Of a stretch of 47,644 bases of DNA, positions 37,740 through 46,526 are shown piece by piece. The notes under the pieces are model-generated. The model was not told the DNA's origin and ran no database searches. It saw only the letters and a list, made by a program, of their open reading frames with translations. The position numbers and the translations under genes are program-made. Numbering within the stretch: the stretch's first letter is position 1; every line of letters starts with the position of its first letter. The stretch comes from a virus. The stretch is taken from positions 1 through 47,644 of the IMG/VR virus record IMGVR_UViG_3300025326_000062; one strand, written 5' to 3'.

Positions 37740-39221
37740 TTAGTTCCTCCCCACCGCAGCATGCTTGGCTGCAGATTCGGAAAGGCCGAGACGCTTGAAG
37801 CCTTCCTCAAGCTTGGCATCGATGTCACCATCGTCGCCACCCTCATCGGAGGCTGCAGCTGTCGTTCGGAACCCCTCGCTGAGTGATGTTCCCATCCCGC
37901 GCGGTGTTCCTGTGCGCCGTCCGGTACTTCCGGTCAGCGCCTTGATATAGGTGAGTTCGTCTTGGACAACCTTGCCGAACGCTTCCTCGAACTTGGCGAC
38001 ATCCAGCTCGCCTGCATCCGTAAGCGTAACGTGGTCGGCAACCGACTCCAGCAGGCGAGTGCGCGTGACCTCCGGAAGCCCCTTCGCCTTGTCAGAGGCA
38101 AACAGCTCCGTCGCGTGGTCCCTTGCATCGCGGATAGCCAGGTGCTCCTGCAGTCGCCGAGTCTTCTTGGACTCAGCCTCCGCCTTCGCTTCGGCCTCCT
38201 GCTGGAGCCGCTGCGCTTCCTGCAACTGCTCCTGACTCACTTCGTCGTCTTCCTCCTGGATAGGGTTGAAATTCCGTCCGCGTTTGGCCTCGAACAGACT
38301 GAGGACTTCGCCTCCTGCCCCTGCAGTGGTTACGAAGTCGACGGAAGCTGCCGGCCCGAGGAAGCTTTCGACAATCGGTCCTTTTCGTCCCTCCCTTTCT
38401 CCATGCTTAGCTTTGCCGTAGGCACGAAGGCTCACACCGATGTGCGGTGCGAGTTCGTCAATTGCATCCCGGTATGCACCGAACACCTTAGCATTGGTGT
38501 AGACACCAGGACCGACTGGCCCATTCTCCTGGTACACAGGAGGCCCAATAGTCTCAGCTGCCAAGTCCCGAAGTGAACGCTCAGGGCGTTCCCGCTCCTC
38601 ACGCTCTGTCGGATGGTCCCAGTACATCTTGGTTCCTGGCGGGAATGCCTTGTTAGCTTCTCGCTTCAGGAGGGCTGCGTCGTAGTAGCCTGAATTACCC
38701 CATCCGGGCTTTACAACCCGAACCGGAATTGTCCCGTCAGGACGGACTGCCTTCTCAACCAGAGGGATAACTCCCTCCTCGAGAGGAATCTCCGTCTCCC
38801 GGAAACTCTCCTGGACAGGAACGTAGTCCCGCCGCTCAATGACCTTCTGGGTATCACCCAGTGTAACCGCACCATCCGTGACGACGTAGCCAACCTTAAA
38901 CAGGTCGTTGGTCGCACTGTCTCGGTAGACCACGAAGTCGTCGAAGATATCCTGGATATAAGGCCCCCCGAGGTCAGGCGACGTCGAGGGGTACTTGGTC
39001 CGGACAGCACCGGAGACCAACGTGCGCGTGTCATCAAAGGACATCTCTGCAGCTTCACGGAGGGCCTCAGCCACTCGCTTCTCGGCAACTGCCTGTTCAA
39101 CTTCACCCTTCTCCAGCCGGGAAAGGATAGTATTGATGACATCGACAGCCGAACGCAGAGCCTTCTCGTTGCGTGAGGAGAGGACGCGACCTACCTCCTG
39201 GAGAGTAATGAAGAACTCCAT
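37740..39221 (-). CDS. Capsid maturation protease fused to scaffold
   Basis: A 493-residue protein. Residues ~160-330 contain a phage protease domain (PVRVVKPGWGNSGYY, MYWDHPTEREERERPE, ELAPHIGVSLRAYGKA, the H and S/E regions of prohead proteases). Residues ~340-400 are a Glu/Gln/Lys coiled coil, typical of scaffold, followed by an Ala/Ser-rich tail that probably binds the coat. The protease would cut itself and the scaffold after shell assembly. GGGAGG precedes the ATG. The N-terminal ~130 residues are an uncertain extra domain. Confidence 0.75.
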   Translation of the reverse strand: MEFFITLQEVGRVLSSRNEKALRSAVDVINTILSRLEKGEVEQAVAEKRVAEALREAAEMSFDDTRTLVSGAVRTKYPSTSPDLGGPYIQDIFDDFVVYRDSATNDLFKVGYVVTDGAVTLGDTQKVIERRDYVPVQESFRETEIPLEEGVIPLVEKAVRPDGTIPVRVVKPGWGNSGYYDAALLKREANKAFPPGTKMYWDHPTEREERERPERSLRDLAAETIGPPVYQENGPVGPGVYTNAKVFGAYRDAIDELAPHIGVSLRAYGKAKHGEREGRKGPIVESFLGPAASVDFVTTAGAGGEVLSLFEAKRGRNFNPIQEEDDEVSQEQLQEAQRLQQEAEAKAEAESKKTRRLQEHLAIRDARDHATELFASDKAKGLPEVTRTRLLESVADHVTLTDAGELDVAKFEEAFGKVVQDELTYIKALTGSTGRRTGTPRGMGTSLSEGFRTTAAASDEGGDDGDIDAKLEEGFKRLGLSESAAKHAAVGRN

Positions 39222-39282
39222 CCGTCACCTCCCTCGGGGGAAGGAACCAAGTTGGTTCGTCGCGTATACTTGCATCTCTTTG

Positions 39283-39312
39283 ATTATCATGCAGAACACA
39301 GGTTTGACACAA
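39283..39312 (-). promoter_or_regulatory. Possible late promoter before protease-capsid genes
   Basis: On the minus strand: TTGTGT (39312-39307), an 18-base spacer and GATAAT (39288-39283), in the 126-base gap between 39348 and 39221. Weaker than the early promoters. It would raise transcription of protease, decoration and coat genes. Confidence 0.4.
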
Positions 39313-39347
39313 CTAAGGTGTCGTCCAACGGTGAAGGCCGACCCACT

Positions 39348-39680
39348 TTAGGGCTCTTTGGGTGGTTCCGTGAATAGTGCACCCTTGGCAACTATCTGAT
39401 GTACACCTACGGATGCACTAGCACAGGAAAGCCAGGCCACAAAGATGACAAGACCCTCATCAAGAGAATCTACACCGACGGCAATTCCAGTGACGATATA
39501 CAGGGCGAGGGATAACGCAAATGCCAGAACGGCACCCGTGATTCTCTCCAGCAGTAGCGGGAACACCCGCCCAATAAGAGTCACCAGCCCGGTAATGATA
39601 GCAGCCGCAATTCCTGTTCCAGCTGCCGTAAGCATTACAGCGAAGGTGATGTTTTCCGGAGTAACGTCAATGGCTTCCAT
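39348..39680 (-). CDS. Three-pass membrane protein (holin-like)
   Basis: A 110-residue protein with three transmembrane segments (residues ~12-40, 47-70 and 76-98). It has a polar N-terminus and a Pro-rich C-terminus. The position between head genes is unusual for a holin. It may instead be a membrane-anchored superinfection-exclusion or an injection protein. Confidence 0.5.
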   Translation of the reverse strand: MEAIDVTPENITFAVMLTAAGTGIAAAIITGLVTLIGRVFPLLLERITGAVLAFALSLALYIVTGIAVGVDSLDEGLVIFVAWLSCASASVGVHQIVAKGALFTEPPKEP

Positions 39681-39849
39681 CTAAGACTACCTCTTTCTCT
39701 TCGTCCCGGGGGTTCACATGGACAGTTTCAGACTGGCCGCATCCCCAACAATGTCCGTCATCAGCTCGTTGACAGCAGCACTTACGCCACTTACTACAAA
39801 CTAGTACACCATCTTCTTGACTGGCCTCCGCCTTCGTTTTTTCACTCAT
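39667..39849 (-). CDS. Small Cys-rich protein
   Basis: A 60-residue protein with six Cys and one His in its middle (CSKWRKCCCQRADDGHCWGC), a compact zinc site. ATG 39849 is preferred over TTG 39855. It overlaps the preceding gene by eight bases and the membrane protein gene by 14. Function unknown. Confidence 0.5.
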   Translation of the reverse strand: MSEKTKAEASQEDGVLVCSKWRKCCCQRADDGHCWGCGQSETVHVNPRDEEKEVVLDGSH

Positions 39850-40078
39850 TGCCAATACCGAACTCCTTAACTGCCCGCTCGAACAGATTCCGCGGAATAG
39901 CCTGACCAGCAGGAAGCTTCATGAAGTTCAGGAAAGCATCTTTGGGTGTAGCCCCAAAGGTCCGGATGTCAGCCAGAAACCCGCTCCAGTCCGTCGAGAG
40001 GTCCCATGACTGTTTTGTCCAGTCTTGGTTATCAACACTGTCGTCGATGTCAACTGTTACTTCGACGTTGTCTGTCAT
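39842..40078 (-). CDS. Small acidic protein after MuF-ART gene
   Basis: A 78-residue acidic protein with an ATGA overlap to the giant MuF gene. An acidic front (VTVDIDDSVDNQD), a DWSGFLADI segment and a helical end (IPRNLFERAVKEFG) suit a small partner or inhibitor. In MuF-toxin operons a following small acidic gene can be an immunity or chaperone protein; here that is only an inference from position. Confidence 0.5.
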   Translation of the reverse strand: MTDNVEVTVDIDDSVDNQDWTKQSWDLSTDWSGFLADIRTFGATPKDAFLNFMKLPAGQAIPRNLFERAVKEFGIGNE

Positions 40079-42954
40079 CGTGATGTTACATAAGCCTTGA
40101 ACTCGCCGCCGCCCAAGACAACAAGCTCTTCTTCATCCAAACATCCTGACCCGGTACGGGGAAAGGACAAGATTCGTTCGGCCGGGACATTGGAATGGTG
40201 TACAACACCGTTGTTCGAACTAGCAAAGATAGCAGCAATCTCCCGGTTAAGCGACCAAGAAGAGGCAGGGTTGCTTGTAACACGAATGGTATTACCGCTC
40301 TTAACACCGCGTTTGCCGCTGCTTCCACGCTTTACGGGAAGGGTCTTAATACCTAAACGCTTTAGTTCAGCCTGTGTCTGGTCATACATAGCCCTTGCAA
40401 TGACCCGAAGAACGGCTCGGTCGTCATCCGAAAAGTCTCCGACCCCGAATGCAGCCTGGGTAAACGCCGTGACCTTTCCGTTCCATAGGTCCTGTGTCTC
40501 ACCGGTTAAGCGCCCAGAAGGCAACGGAGGGAGTCCGAATTCCTCCTGAACAGCACGCTGGAACTGAATTGAAAGAGGGTGAGTATCCCAAGATGTCGAT
40601 GCCCACGTCTTAACGACTGCACTCGTTACCTGTTGTACAAAGTTCGCCGAACCGCGTTCCCAGTCTTTCCCGGAAGGAACTGCACCGACGGACCATGTTG
40701 TCCGTGTTGCCCAGCTCGACTTCTTGTACGTATCAAGGGGTATCCGACGTATAACTTCCTCTGCCAAGTTCTTCGCAACCTGTGCTTTGTACGCACTGGC
40801 GTCTGCCCGCCCCCAGCCCTGCGTTGAGTCGTCCGAACCGTTGATTACCTTCCGCGTGAGGTCGAAGTCCTGCGCCGCAGTTCCTGCAGTTACTGGCGGC
40901 AACTTGAGTGGGCCTGAGGAAATCCCGACATTCGGAATTGGTGCAGGTGTAGCACTGCCGGTTCGGGGGCCCGTAGTCACCGGTACGAACACCGGTTTCG
41001 GTTTCGGTTTCGGTTTCGGCAATAGGGCACCCGGTGGTAAGACTATCTCAGCCCCCCCGTAATTCAGGGCGCTTACGACAACAGACCCATCCGGGTTAAC
41101 CGATACAACCTGGACCTTCCCCCAGTTCGGAACATCATCTATTACTGCACCGGTTGTAGTTGGGACTTGTCCAGGGAGGACAGGAGTTGCAACACCGAGC
41201 TTCTTGTTGGCAGCAACCAGCTCTTCGCTGCCAATTAAGTGTGCCTGGTAAAGCTGGTATGCCTCCTCAGGTGTGGTAATGGTCTGTCCGTAGCTTGTAG
41301 TGTACGCCTTCGGACCCAGGGTAGAAGCTAGTTGGCTTGCTTTCGTCGGAGGTGTTACCGCTGCAACCGTTGTTGCAGGAGTAGGAGCAGTTGGCTCTGG
41401 CTCTGGCCCGGTAAGAATTTTGAGGGGACTCGGGACTTGCGGACCCTGACCCTTCAAGTCCTTGGTGTATTGGTAAGCCTGCTGGTAAGACATTCCCATC
41501 TCGGCCGCAATCGTCTTGGTGTCTTTACCCTGCAGGAATAGCTCCTGCGCTTGTGCCTTTTTGGTGCCCGCTTTTGCCGTTACCTGGGCCAGTGGAATCT
41601 TGCAGACTGTTACTGCCTCGAGGAGTCTGAAAGACTCCTGAATAGGAACGCCCTCTGAACACGGAGCCTTCTGTCGCTGGTATAGCGTTGTACACCGACA
41701 GTTCGGGTGAGCAGGCGGCATCCCGTGAGTCGACGTAAACGCCTGAGCGTTCAGAATCCATCCCTGCGCCTGGTTCGCTGCACATATTGGGTCAACCCGG
41801 TTATCGCTGACTGTTAACCAGGACTTCTCCATCACGAGGCCCAAGGCTTCCATCGCCTCAATGGGCTGTGCATTACCCTGCTCATAGGCATACGCCAGTT
41901 CGGTTACCGCAATCATCTGTGCCCGGTCACGGGAAAACCCGAATGTGTCCTTGAGCGAATTGCGCATGGTTGACCACGCAAAGCCGTTTGATATCCCCGC
42001 AGTTAGTTCCTCACGCAAGAGGTCCCGTGTTGCATTGTTCAGGCCGGTTACGGTGTCTGCAGCATATTGGGACATCCATCCAACTGCACGTGGGTTAGGC
42101 AGGCCAAACGGCGTCGGGGAGAGACCCAAGTCCTTCGCCGTCGACTTACTCGCACTATCGTAAGCTTTCCCGCCCTGGTCGATAAGGCCCATACCTAGCC
42201 CGTAAATTGGACCTTGCCCAGGCGCTACACCCATAACGTTTTCAATCCACGCATTAACGGCCTCAAAGGACTTATCGTCCCAATAGCGTTCCCACTTCTC
42301 AAGACGTGCCTGACGAGCCTGTTCATCTACCAGTTCATCTTCGATGTCGTCTTCGGCTGACGACTGGTAGTCGAAGGTTAGGGTCCCGAAGTCCTGGCGT
42401 GAGAGAGCATCAAGTCCGAAGGCGTCAAGTCCGCCTCCGGTCTCAGGGTCTCGGAACCAATCCTGGGACAAACGCTGATGCTCAACCTCAATAGTAGATT
42501 CCTGAAGTTCGGCTTCGTCTTTAGCCGCAGCGAAGAGCCGCTGGGCGACCCTGATTTTGAGGATTAGGTATGCATGGTACTGTTCCAGTACCTTCTTATC
42601 CCGCTTCAGGATACGTTCCATCTCCTTGACAATACCCTTCCGAGCAGTGTCAAGGAATGCCTGGGCCGTCTTGGTAAGCGAGGGTTCGAGCGGGTCTGTT
42701 GCCCTAACTTTCCTGCGTCTATCCAGGACTTCCAGGAGCAACTGGGCTTCAGCTACCGTTGGGTCCTTGACATGAAGATGGGTTTCCACCTCATGGACAA
42801 GCTGGAGTGCCTCGTTTACATGGAGTGCACTCACCTGGTTCATCGCTGCGTGCCGGGTCGGGTGACATCCCATACGGCGCATTGTCCCGGTACGCATTAC
42901 AGCCCAGGGCTTACTGACCGGACAGGTACGTGACCGGGCAATGCTATACGGCAC
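40075..42954 (-). CDS. MuF-like head protein with C-terminal ADP-ribosyltransferase
   Basis: A 959-residue multi-domain virion protein. The N-terminus has the CPVSKPWAV...GCHPT motif common in actinophage MuF/portal-associated proteins. A MuF domain follows (TELAYAYEQGN, HPNCRCTTLY near residue 418). Residues ~470-505 hold a helix-turn-helix, then a Pro/Lys-rich linker (KPKPKPKP, from a hexanucleotide repeat). The C-terminal ~100 residues carry an R-S-E type ADP-ribosyltransferase: VKRG (near 871), SSWSLN (near 903) and CLDEEELVVL (near 941). It is probably packaged and injected to modify host targets. GTG start three bases after portal. Confidence 0.75.
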   Translation of the reverse strand: MPYSIARSRTCPVSKPWAVMRTGTMRRMGCHPTRHAAMNQVSALHVNEALQLVHEVETHLHVKDPTVAEAQLLLEVLDRRRKVRATDPLEPSLTKTAQAFLDTARKGIVKEMERILKRDKKVLEQYHAYLILKIRVAQRLFAAAKDEAELQESTIEVEHQRLSQDWFRDPETGGGLDAFGLDALSRQDFGTLTFDYQSSAEDDIEDELVDEQARQARLEKWERYWDDKSFEAVNAWIENVMGVAPGQGPIYGLGMGLIDQGGKAYDSASKSTAKDLGLSPTPFGLPNPRAVGWMSQYAADTVTGLNNATRDLLREELTAGISNGFAWSTMRNSLKDTFGFSRDRAQMIAVTELAYAYEQGNAQPIEAMEALGLVMEKSWLTVSDNRVDPICAANQAQGWILNAQAFTSTHGMPPAHPNCRCTTLYQRQKAPCSEGVPIQESFRLLEAVTVCKIPLAQVTAKAGTKKAQAQELFLQGKDTKTIAAEMGMSYQQAYQYTKDLKGQGPQVPSPLKILTGPEPEPTAPTPATTVAAVTPPTKASQLASTLGPKAYTTSYGQTITTPEEAYQLYQAHLIGSEELVAANKKLGVATPVLPGQVPTTTGAVIDDVPNWGKVQVVSVNPDGSVVVSALNYGGAEIVLPPGALLPKPKPKPKPVFVPVTTGPRTGSATPAPIPNVGISSGPLKLPPVTAGTAAQDFDLTRKVINGSDDSTQGWGRADASAYKAQVAKNLAEEVIRRIPLDTYKKSSWATRTTWSVGAVPSGKDWERGSANFVQQVTSAVVKTWASTSWDTHPLSIQFQRAVQEEFGLPPLPSGRLTGETQDLWNGKVTAFTQAAFGVGDFSDDDRAVLRVIARAMYDQTQAELKRLGIKTLPVKRGSSGKRGVKSGNTIRVTSNPASSWSLNREIAAIFASSNNGVVHHSNVPAERILSFPRTGSGCLDEEELVVLGGGEFKAYVTSR
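40994..41017. repeat. Four tandem GGTTTC hexamers
   Basis: Four perfect copies of GGTTTC, encoding Lys-Pro repeats in the linker of the MuF-ADP-ribosyltransferase protein. A slippage-prone tract that can vary linker length without a frameshift (six-base unit). Confidence 0.9.
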
Positions 42955-42957
42955 CGG

Positions 42958-44775
42958 TTAAGCCTTTCGGACCCGGACCTTCTTCGTTCGCGACCTCATG
43001 GGGGCAGGCTCGAGGAGCGCTTCACGGAAGGCCTTTAGGCCCTGGCGGAAACCAGATTCGGTTAGGTCACTGAGGTCCGGGAGTTCGAGTTCAGCGGTTT
43101 CTTCCTCTAGGGTCCCTTCGGCTCCTTCGCCGACGACCTGCTCTTCGGGTTCGGTATCAGTAGCAAACCACATTGAGCCGTCAGGGAACATCTCTTCGAG
43201 GATGTTGCCTACTTCCTCGTTTAGCCCGAGGGCGCGGAGCAACAGGTCCACGAGGATGCGGTCCGGCATTGTCTGGGCTGCCTTCTTTCCGCCCAGCGTA
43301 GCTGCGTCGATGATGGCGGTGACCTGCTGTGCAACCTCACGTTCCAAGATGGACGGGAATTCCACGGCGACTGAGAGGTCAATTTCCTGCGTCTCAGACT
43401 CGACCGTTTCCTCCCTGGTCTCGGGGTTAATCTTCCGGATTTGGACGTCGATGGTGTCCGGAATCTTGTTGGTCATCGTCTTCGTCCTGGAGATAACGTA
43501 CCCCAGGATATCACGGAACGTATCTGCCCACAATGTCTGCCGGTTCTGCATCTGTAGTTCGGTGGGCCTGTCCAGTGTCTTCGCTGTCGCCAGATTACCT
43601 GCTTCGGCATTGCCCGCAAGGATGGTTTCTGGGATACCTGTCCCCGCACTAACCAGCAACCAGAGTCGACGCCCCTCCTCGGGGTTCGGAGCAGCTCCTG
43701 CTGTTCGGATAGGTTCTAGGTCTGCTGTCCTAGTGCCATCCGGGAGTCGCTTGTTAATGAACGTCGACCCTGCGACTGGCGGAGGGTTTCCCTCGCTCGG
43801 ACTATCCCATGTCCGAGTGGTCCCGAGACGCGTCTTGGCATCCTTAACAGAGTTAGTTCCGCGGACAGTAAGTGACCATGCCCAGCGAGCTAAAGCTCTC
43901 CGCAGGGTTGCGTAGTCCTCAAGGTCTCGGGTGACTGCCTTTGCCCACGCAAACGCGCTGTACTTTTCCGGTGCCCCGAATCGCCAGTTTGGGAGCCCGC
44001 CCGTCTTCAGGTGATAGACAGGTGCAGCCCACTCGACATTGCCGAAGTGCTCTGAGCCAGAAGCCCCGATGACATCGACGACATCAAGGTCCTCTTCCTC
44101 GACCTTGAGCAAGTAACGCCAGTCGGGGTAGTAAGTTGTAACCCGCTTCTTCTTGTACTGGCCGGTTGTGAAGTCAAACACCTTGGTGTGGTACCGGCGC
44201 TTATAGAACCAGACTTCGCGGTCATCCTCCGGATTGTAGATGATACCGTCGTCAGCCAAGATTTCGTTTACCGGAATAGTACGAACTGTCACATGAGCAG
44301 TCTCAGTATCCGTCCAAAGGACGAAGAACAGGTTGCCCTCAATTTGAACTTGGACTTCCTTGCCCACTCTGGCATCATGTGACGTGAACTCCGCCAGGTT
44401 ATTCCGGTCATTCAGGAAGCCCTGAACAATGTCGTTCACCTGCTCATTGGGGGCGGTGAAAGTAGCCCCTCGGGCCCAAACGTAGTTTGCCTGGATATGA
44501 ACAGCGTGGTCGATAAGGGGGTTCTTGAGCGTCATCAACCGACTCAGTTGAATGAGGCGCTGAAGCCCGCTGGCTGAGAACTCCTGTTCGGCCTGGGACA
44601 TCTGGCGAATCCAGCTGGCATCCTCCAGCTCAAGCTCAAGCTCGTCCAACCGTTCCAGCAGGAGAGTCTCATTCATGTACTGTCCGGCAACCACTTCGCG
44701 TAGCTCAGTACGCGTCAATCGCTGAAGTCCGCCAAGACGACCCCGACCGTTTCCGCTCTCAGCCACGAGTGTCAT
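42958..44775 (-). CDS. Portal protein
   Basis: A 605-residue protein after the large terminase. Long helices in the first half (LLLERLDELELELEDA), a conserved middle (TVRGTNSVKDAKTRLG, then PIRTAGAAPNPEEGRRLWLL), and an acidic C-terminus with a Glu-rich linker and basic end. Forms the DNA entry ring. GAGGGG precedes the ATG. Confidence 0.8.
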   Translation of the reverse strand: MTLVAESGNGRGRLGGLQRLTRTELREVVAGQYMNETLLLERLDELELELEDASWIRQMSQAEQEFSASGLQRLIQLSRLMTLKNPLIDHAVHIQANYVWARGATFTAPNEQVNDIVQGFLNDRNNLAEFTSHDARVGKEVQVQIEGNLFFVLWTDTETAHVTVRTIPVNEILADDGIIYNPEDDREVWFYKRRYHTKVFDFTTGQYKKKRVTTYYPDWRYLLKVEEEDLDVVDVIGASGSEHFGNVEWAAPVYHLKTGGLPNWRFGAPEKYSAFAWAKAVTRDLEDYATLRRALARWAWSLTVRGTNSVKDAKTRLGTTRTWDSPSEGNPPPVAGSTFINKRLPDGTRTADLEPIRTAGAAPNPEEGRRLWLLVSAGTGIPETILAGNAEAGNLATAKTLDRPTELQMQNRQTLWADTFRDILGYVISRTKTMTNKIPDTIDVQIRKINPETREETVESETQEIDLSVAVEFPSILEREVAQQVTAIIDAATLGGKKAAQTMPDRILVDLLLRALGLNEEVGNILEEMFPDGSMWFATDTEPEEQVVGEGAEGTLEEETAELELPDLSDLTESGFRQGLKAFREALLEPAPMRSRTKKVRVRKA

Positions 44776-44790
44776 TTGTTGGTCCCCTCG

Positions 44791-46290
44791 TCAGTACGGA
44801 CTGATGTGAACATCGTCGAAGTCGCTCATGACAACCTCAACCCCGCCAACGTCAGTGGGCCAGAAGGACTGAACAACTGCGTCTCCGGCATCTGTGCTTC
44901 GACCGATGCGCTTCCGGATATCGTCCTTCGACTCTACCTGAATCTTGCCAGCGCTAGTTGTTCGCCAGTGCGGGGTTGTTAGGTCCCCTATCAAGTCGTC
45001 ATCGTCCGGAATTGCTGTCGGCAACTTGTGCGCAGGGTTAAGCAGCTCACGGGTATTCCACCATGCAGCTGACCTTGTGTTCAGGAACTCCAATTCGCCA
45101 GACACATCCGTTACATCCGTGTGTAGCCCCGCGTTGAATGCGTACGTTTCGAACCCGAGTTCGCGGAGCCTGTCTACGACGCCTGCCCCGATACCGATTA
45201 CGTCGACCATGGCATAGCCGCCCTTGTTCCGAAGAACTCCCGCTACGCATCCTGTCGTCTCCATCGTATCCATGCGAGTGTACTTGTTCAGCTCGGTAAT
45301 GACAAGGTCATGGCGATGTGCCAAGACTGTTTTGTCCAATCCGCTTCGCGCAACGTCCACCCCGAGGCAAGTGAAATCAGGGGGACTAACGGACTGGTCC
45401 TCCCACCGAAGTACTGCTTCCTCAACCCACGACAGTGGGATAACTGCATTCTCATCATCCGACGCGAAGTGGCCGAGAACGCGGTTCTGGTAAACACCGG
45501 ACCTGTCGCCCCACTGCAACTTGCGTGCATCCGCCCACTCCTGAGAAATACGCCGCGAGGCAATAGCCTCCTCGAGTGTTACATGCCGACAGGTCCAATC
45601 CCGATAGCCCGCCTTGCGCATGTGGATATCGTGGAACCGTCCCGAGGTCGGCCCCGGTGTCGAGTTCGCCATCGCAAAGGCAACCTTACCTGTACTCTCA
45701 CCGGCTCCGGCAAAGGCACCCTCTGTCGCATCGTAGACCTCAGCGTCGATGGCCTTGGCCTCGTCGTAGATGTACAGCACTTGGTCGGCATGAACGCCTT
45801 CGATGGCTTCGGGTGTATCGGACGCCAAGGCAAATGCTTGGCCCCAAACCAGGTTGAGGTTCAGCTTGAGCAACTCGGTCCGTTCGTTGAACGGCCCCCG
45901 CCAACCTAGCTTGTCCCACAGTATCCTCCTAGCCCACTTGTGAATCTCAGGCCAAAGGAACTTTGTCAGCTGACGCCAAACGGATGCGGTGGTTGGCGCC
46001 TTCCAATCCTTGTGAGCCTTCTCTCGAGTGAGAGCGAATGCTAGGACTGCCCAGGCAGCTGTAGTGGTCTTACCCAGGCCATGAGGCCCGCGTACTGAGA
46101 TGCGCTTGACAACCGGGAGTTCACGAAGCTCCCAGAGCTGGTACTCCGTCGGTTCCTCACCAGGGTCAAACCGAATGAAGTCCAGAACCCACAAGTCGAA
46201 GCGCTCGAAGTAGGGGTCAGGAGGCGGGTCAAGGATATCAGCCGCACGAGCCAAAGCTGCCCCATCCGAGAACGGGGAGATAGCAGACAT
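44791..46290 (-). CDS. Terminase large subunit
   Basis: A 499-residue packaging motor. The ATPase has Walker A GPHGLGKT (68-75) and Walker B LYIYDEA (near 175). The C-terminal RNase H-like nuclease has CLGVDVARSGLDKTVL (first Asp), VDVIGIGAGVVDRL and DAGDAVVQSFW (last Asp). Full length. Stop-start overlap (TAATG) with the small gene before it. Confidence 0.92.
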   Translation of the reverse strand: MSAISPFSDGAALARAADILDPPPDPYFERFDLWVLDFIRFDPGEEPTEYQLWELRELPVVKRISVRGPHGLGKTTTAAWAVLAFALTREKAHKDWKAPTTASVWRQLTKFLWPEIHKWARRILWDKLGWRGPFNERTELLKLNLNLVWGQAFALASDTPEAIEGVHADQVLYIYDEAKAIDAEVYDATEGAFAGAGESTGKVAFAMANSTPGPTSGRFHDIHMRKAGYRDWTCRHVTLEEAIASRRISQEWADARKLQWGDRSGVYQNRVLGHFASDDENAVIPLSWVEEAVLRWEDQSVSPPDFTCLGVDVARSGLDKTVLAHRHDLVITELNKYTRMDTMETTGCVAGVLRNKGGYAMVDVIGIGAGVVDRLRELGFETYAFNAGLHTDVTDVSGELEFLNTRSAAWWNTRELLNPAHKLPTAIPDDDDLIGDLTTPHWRTTSAGKIQVESKDDIRKRIGRSTDAGDAVVQSFWPTDVGGVEVVMSDFDDVHISPY

Positions 46291-46526
46291 TACTGAACCG
46301 GACCGACTTCATCCGACATTGTTATCACATTATGCGCATTAATCAGGACGACTTGCCTCTTATCGGCGTCCGTGTCATACACAATGCCCGAGTTCGGGTA
46401 CTTCTCCATGTATGAAGCCCAGTCCTTCTCGGTCACCACGAATACGCCACCAGGACAATATCTGTCCATAAGCAGGACGAGTGCTACCTGCTTTATGTTA
46501 AATCCGTCCTTACGGATTTCGTCCAT
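46290..46526 (-). CDS. Small protein between terminase genes
   Basis: A 78-residue protein overlapping both terminase genes. Sequence mostly beta (LVLLMDRYCPGGVFVVTEKD, then VVLINAHNVI). No known family. Position suggests a packaging accessory. Confidence 0.5.
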   Translation of the reverse strand: MDEIRKDGFNIKQVALVLLMDRYCPGGVFVVTEKDWASYMEKYPNSGIVYDTDADKRQVVLINAHNVITMSDEVGPVQ

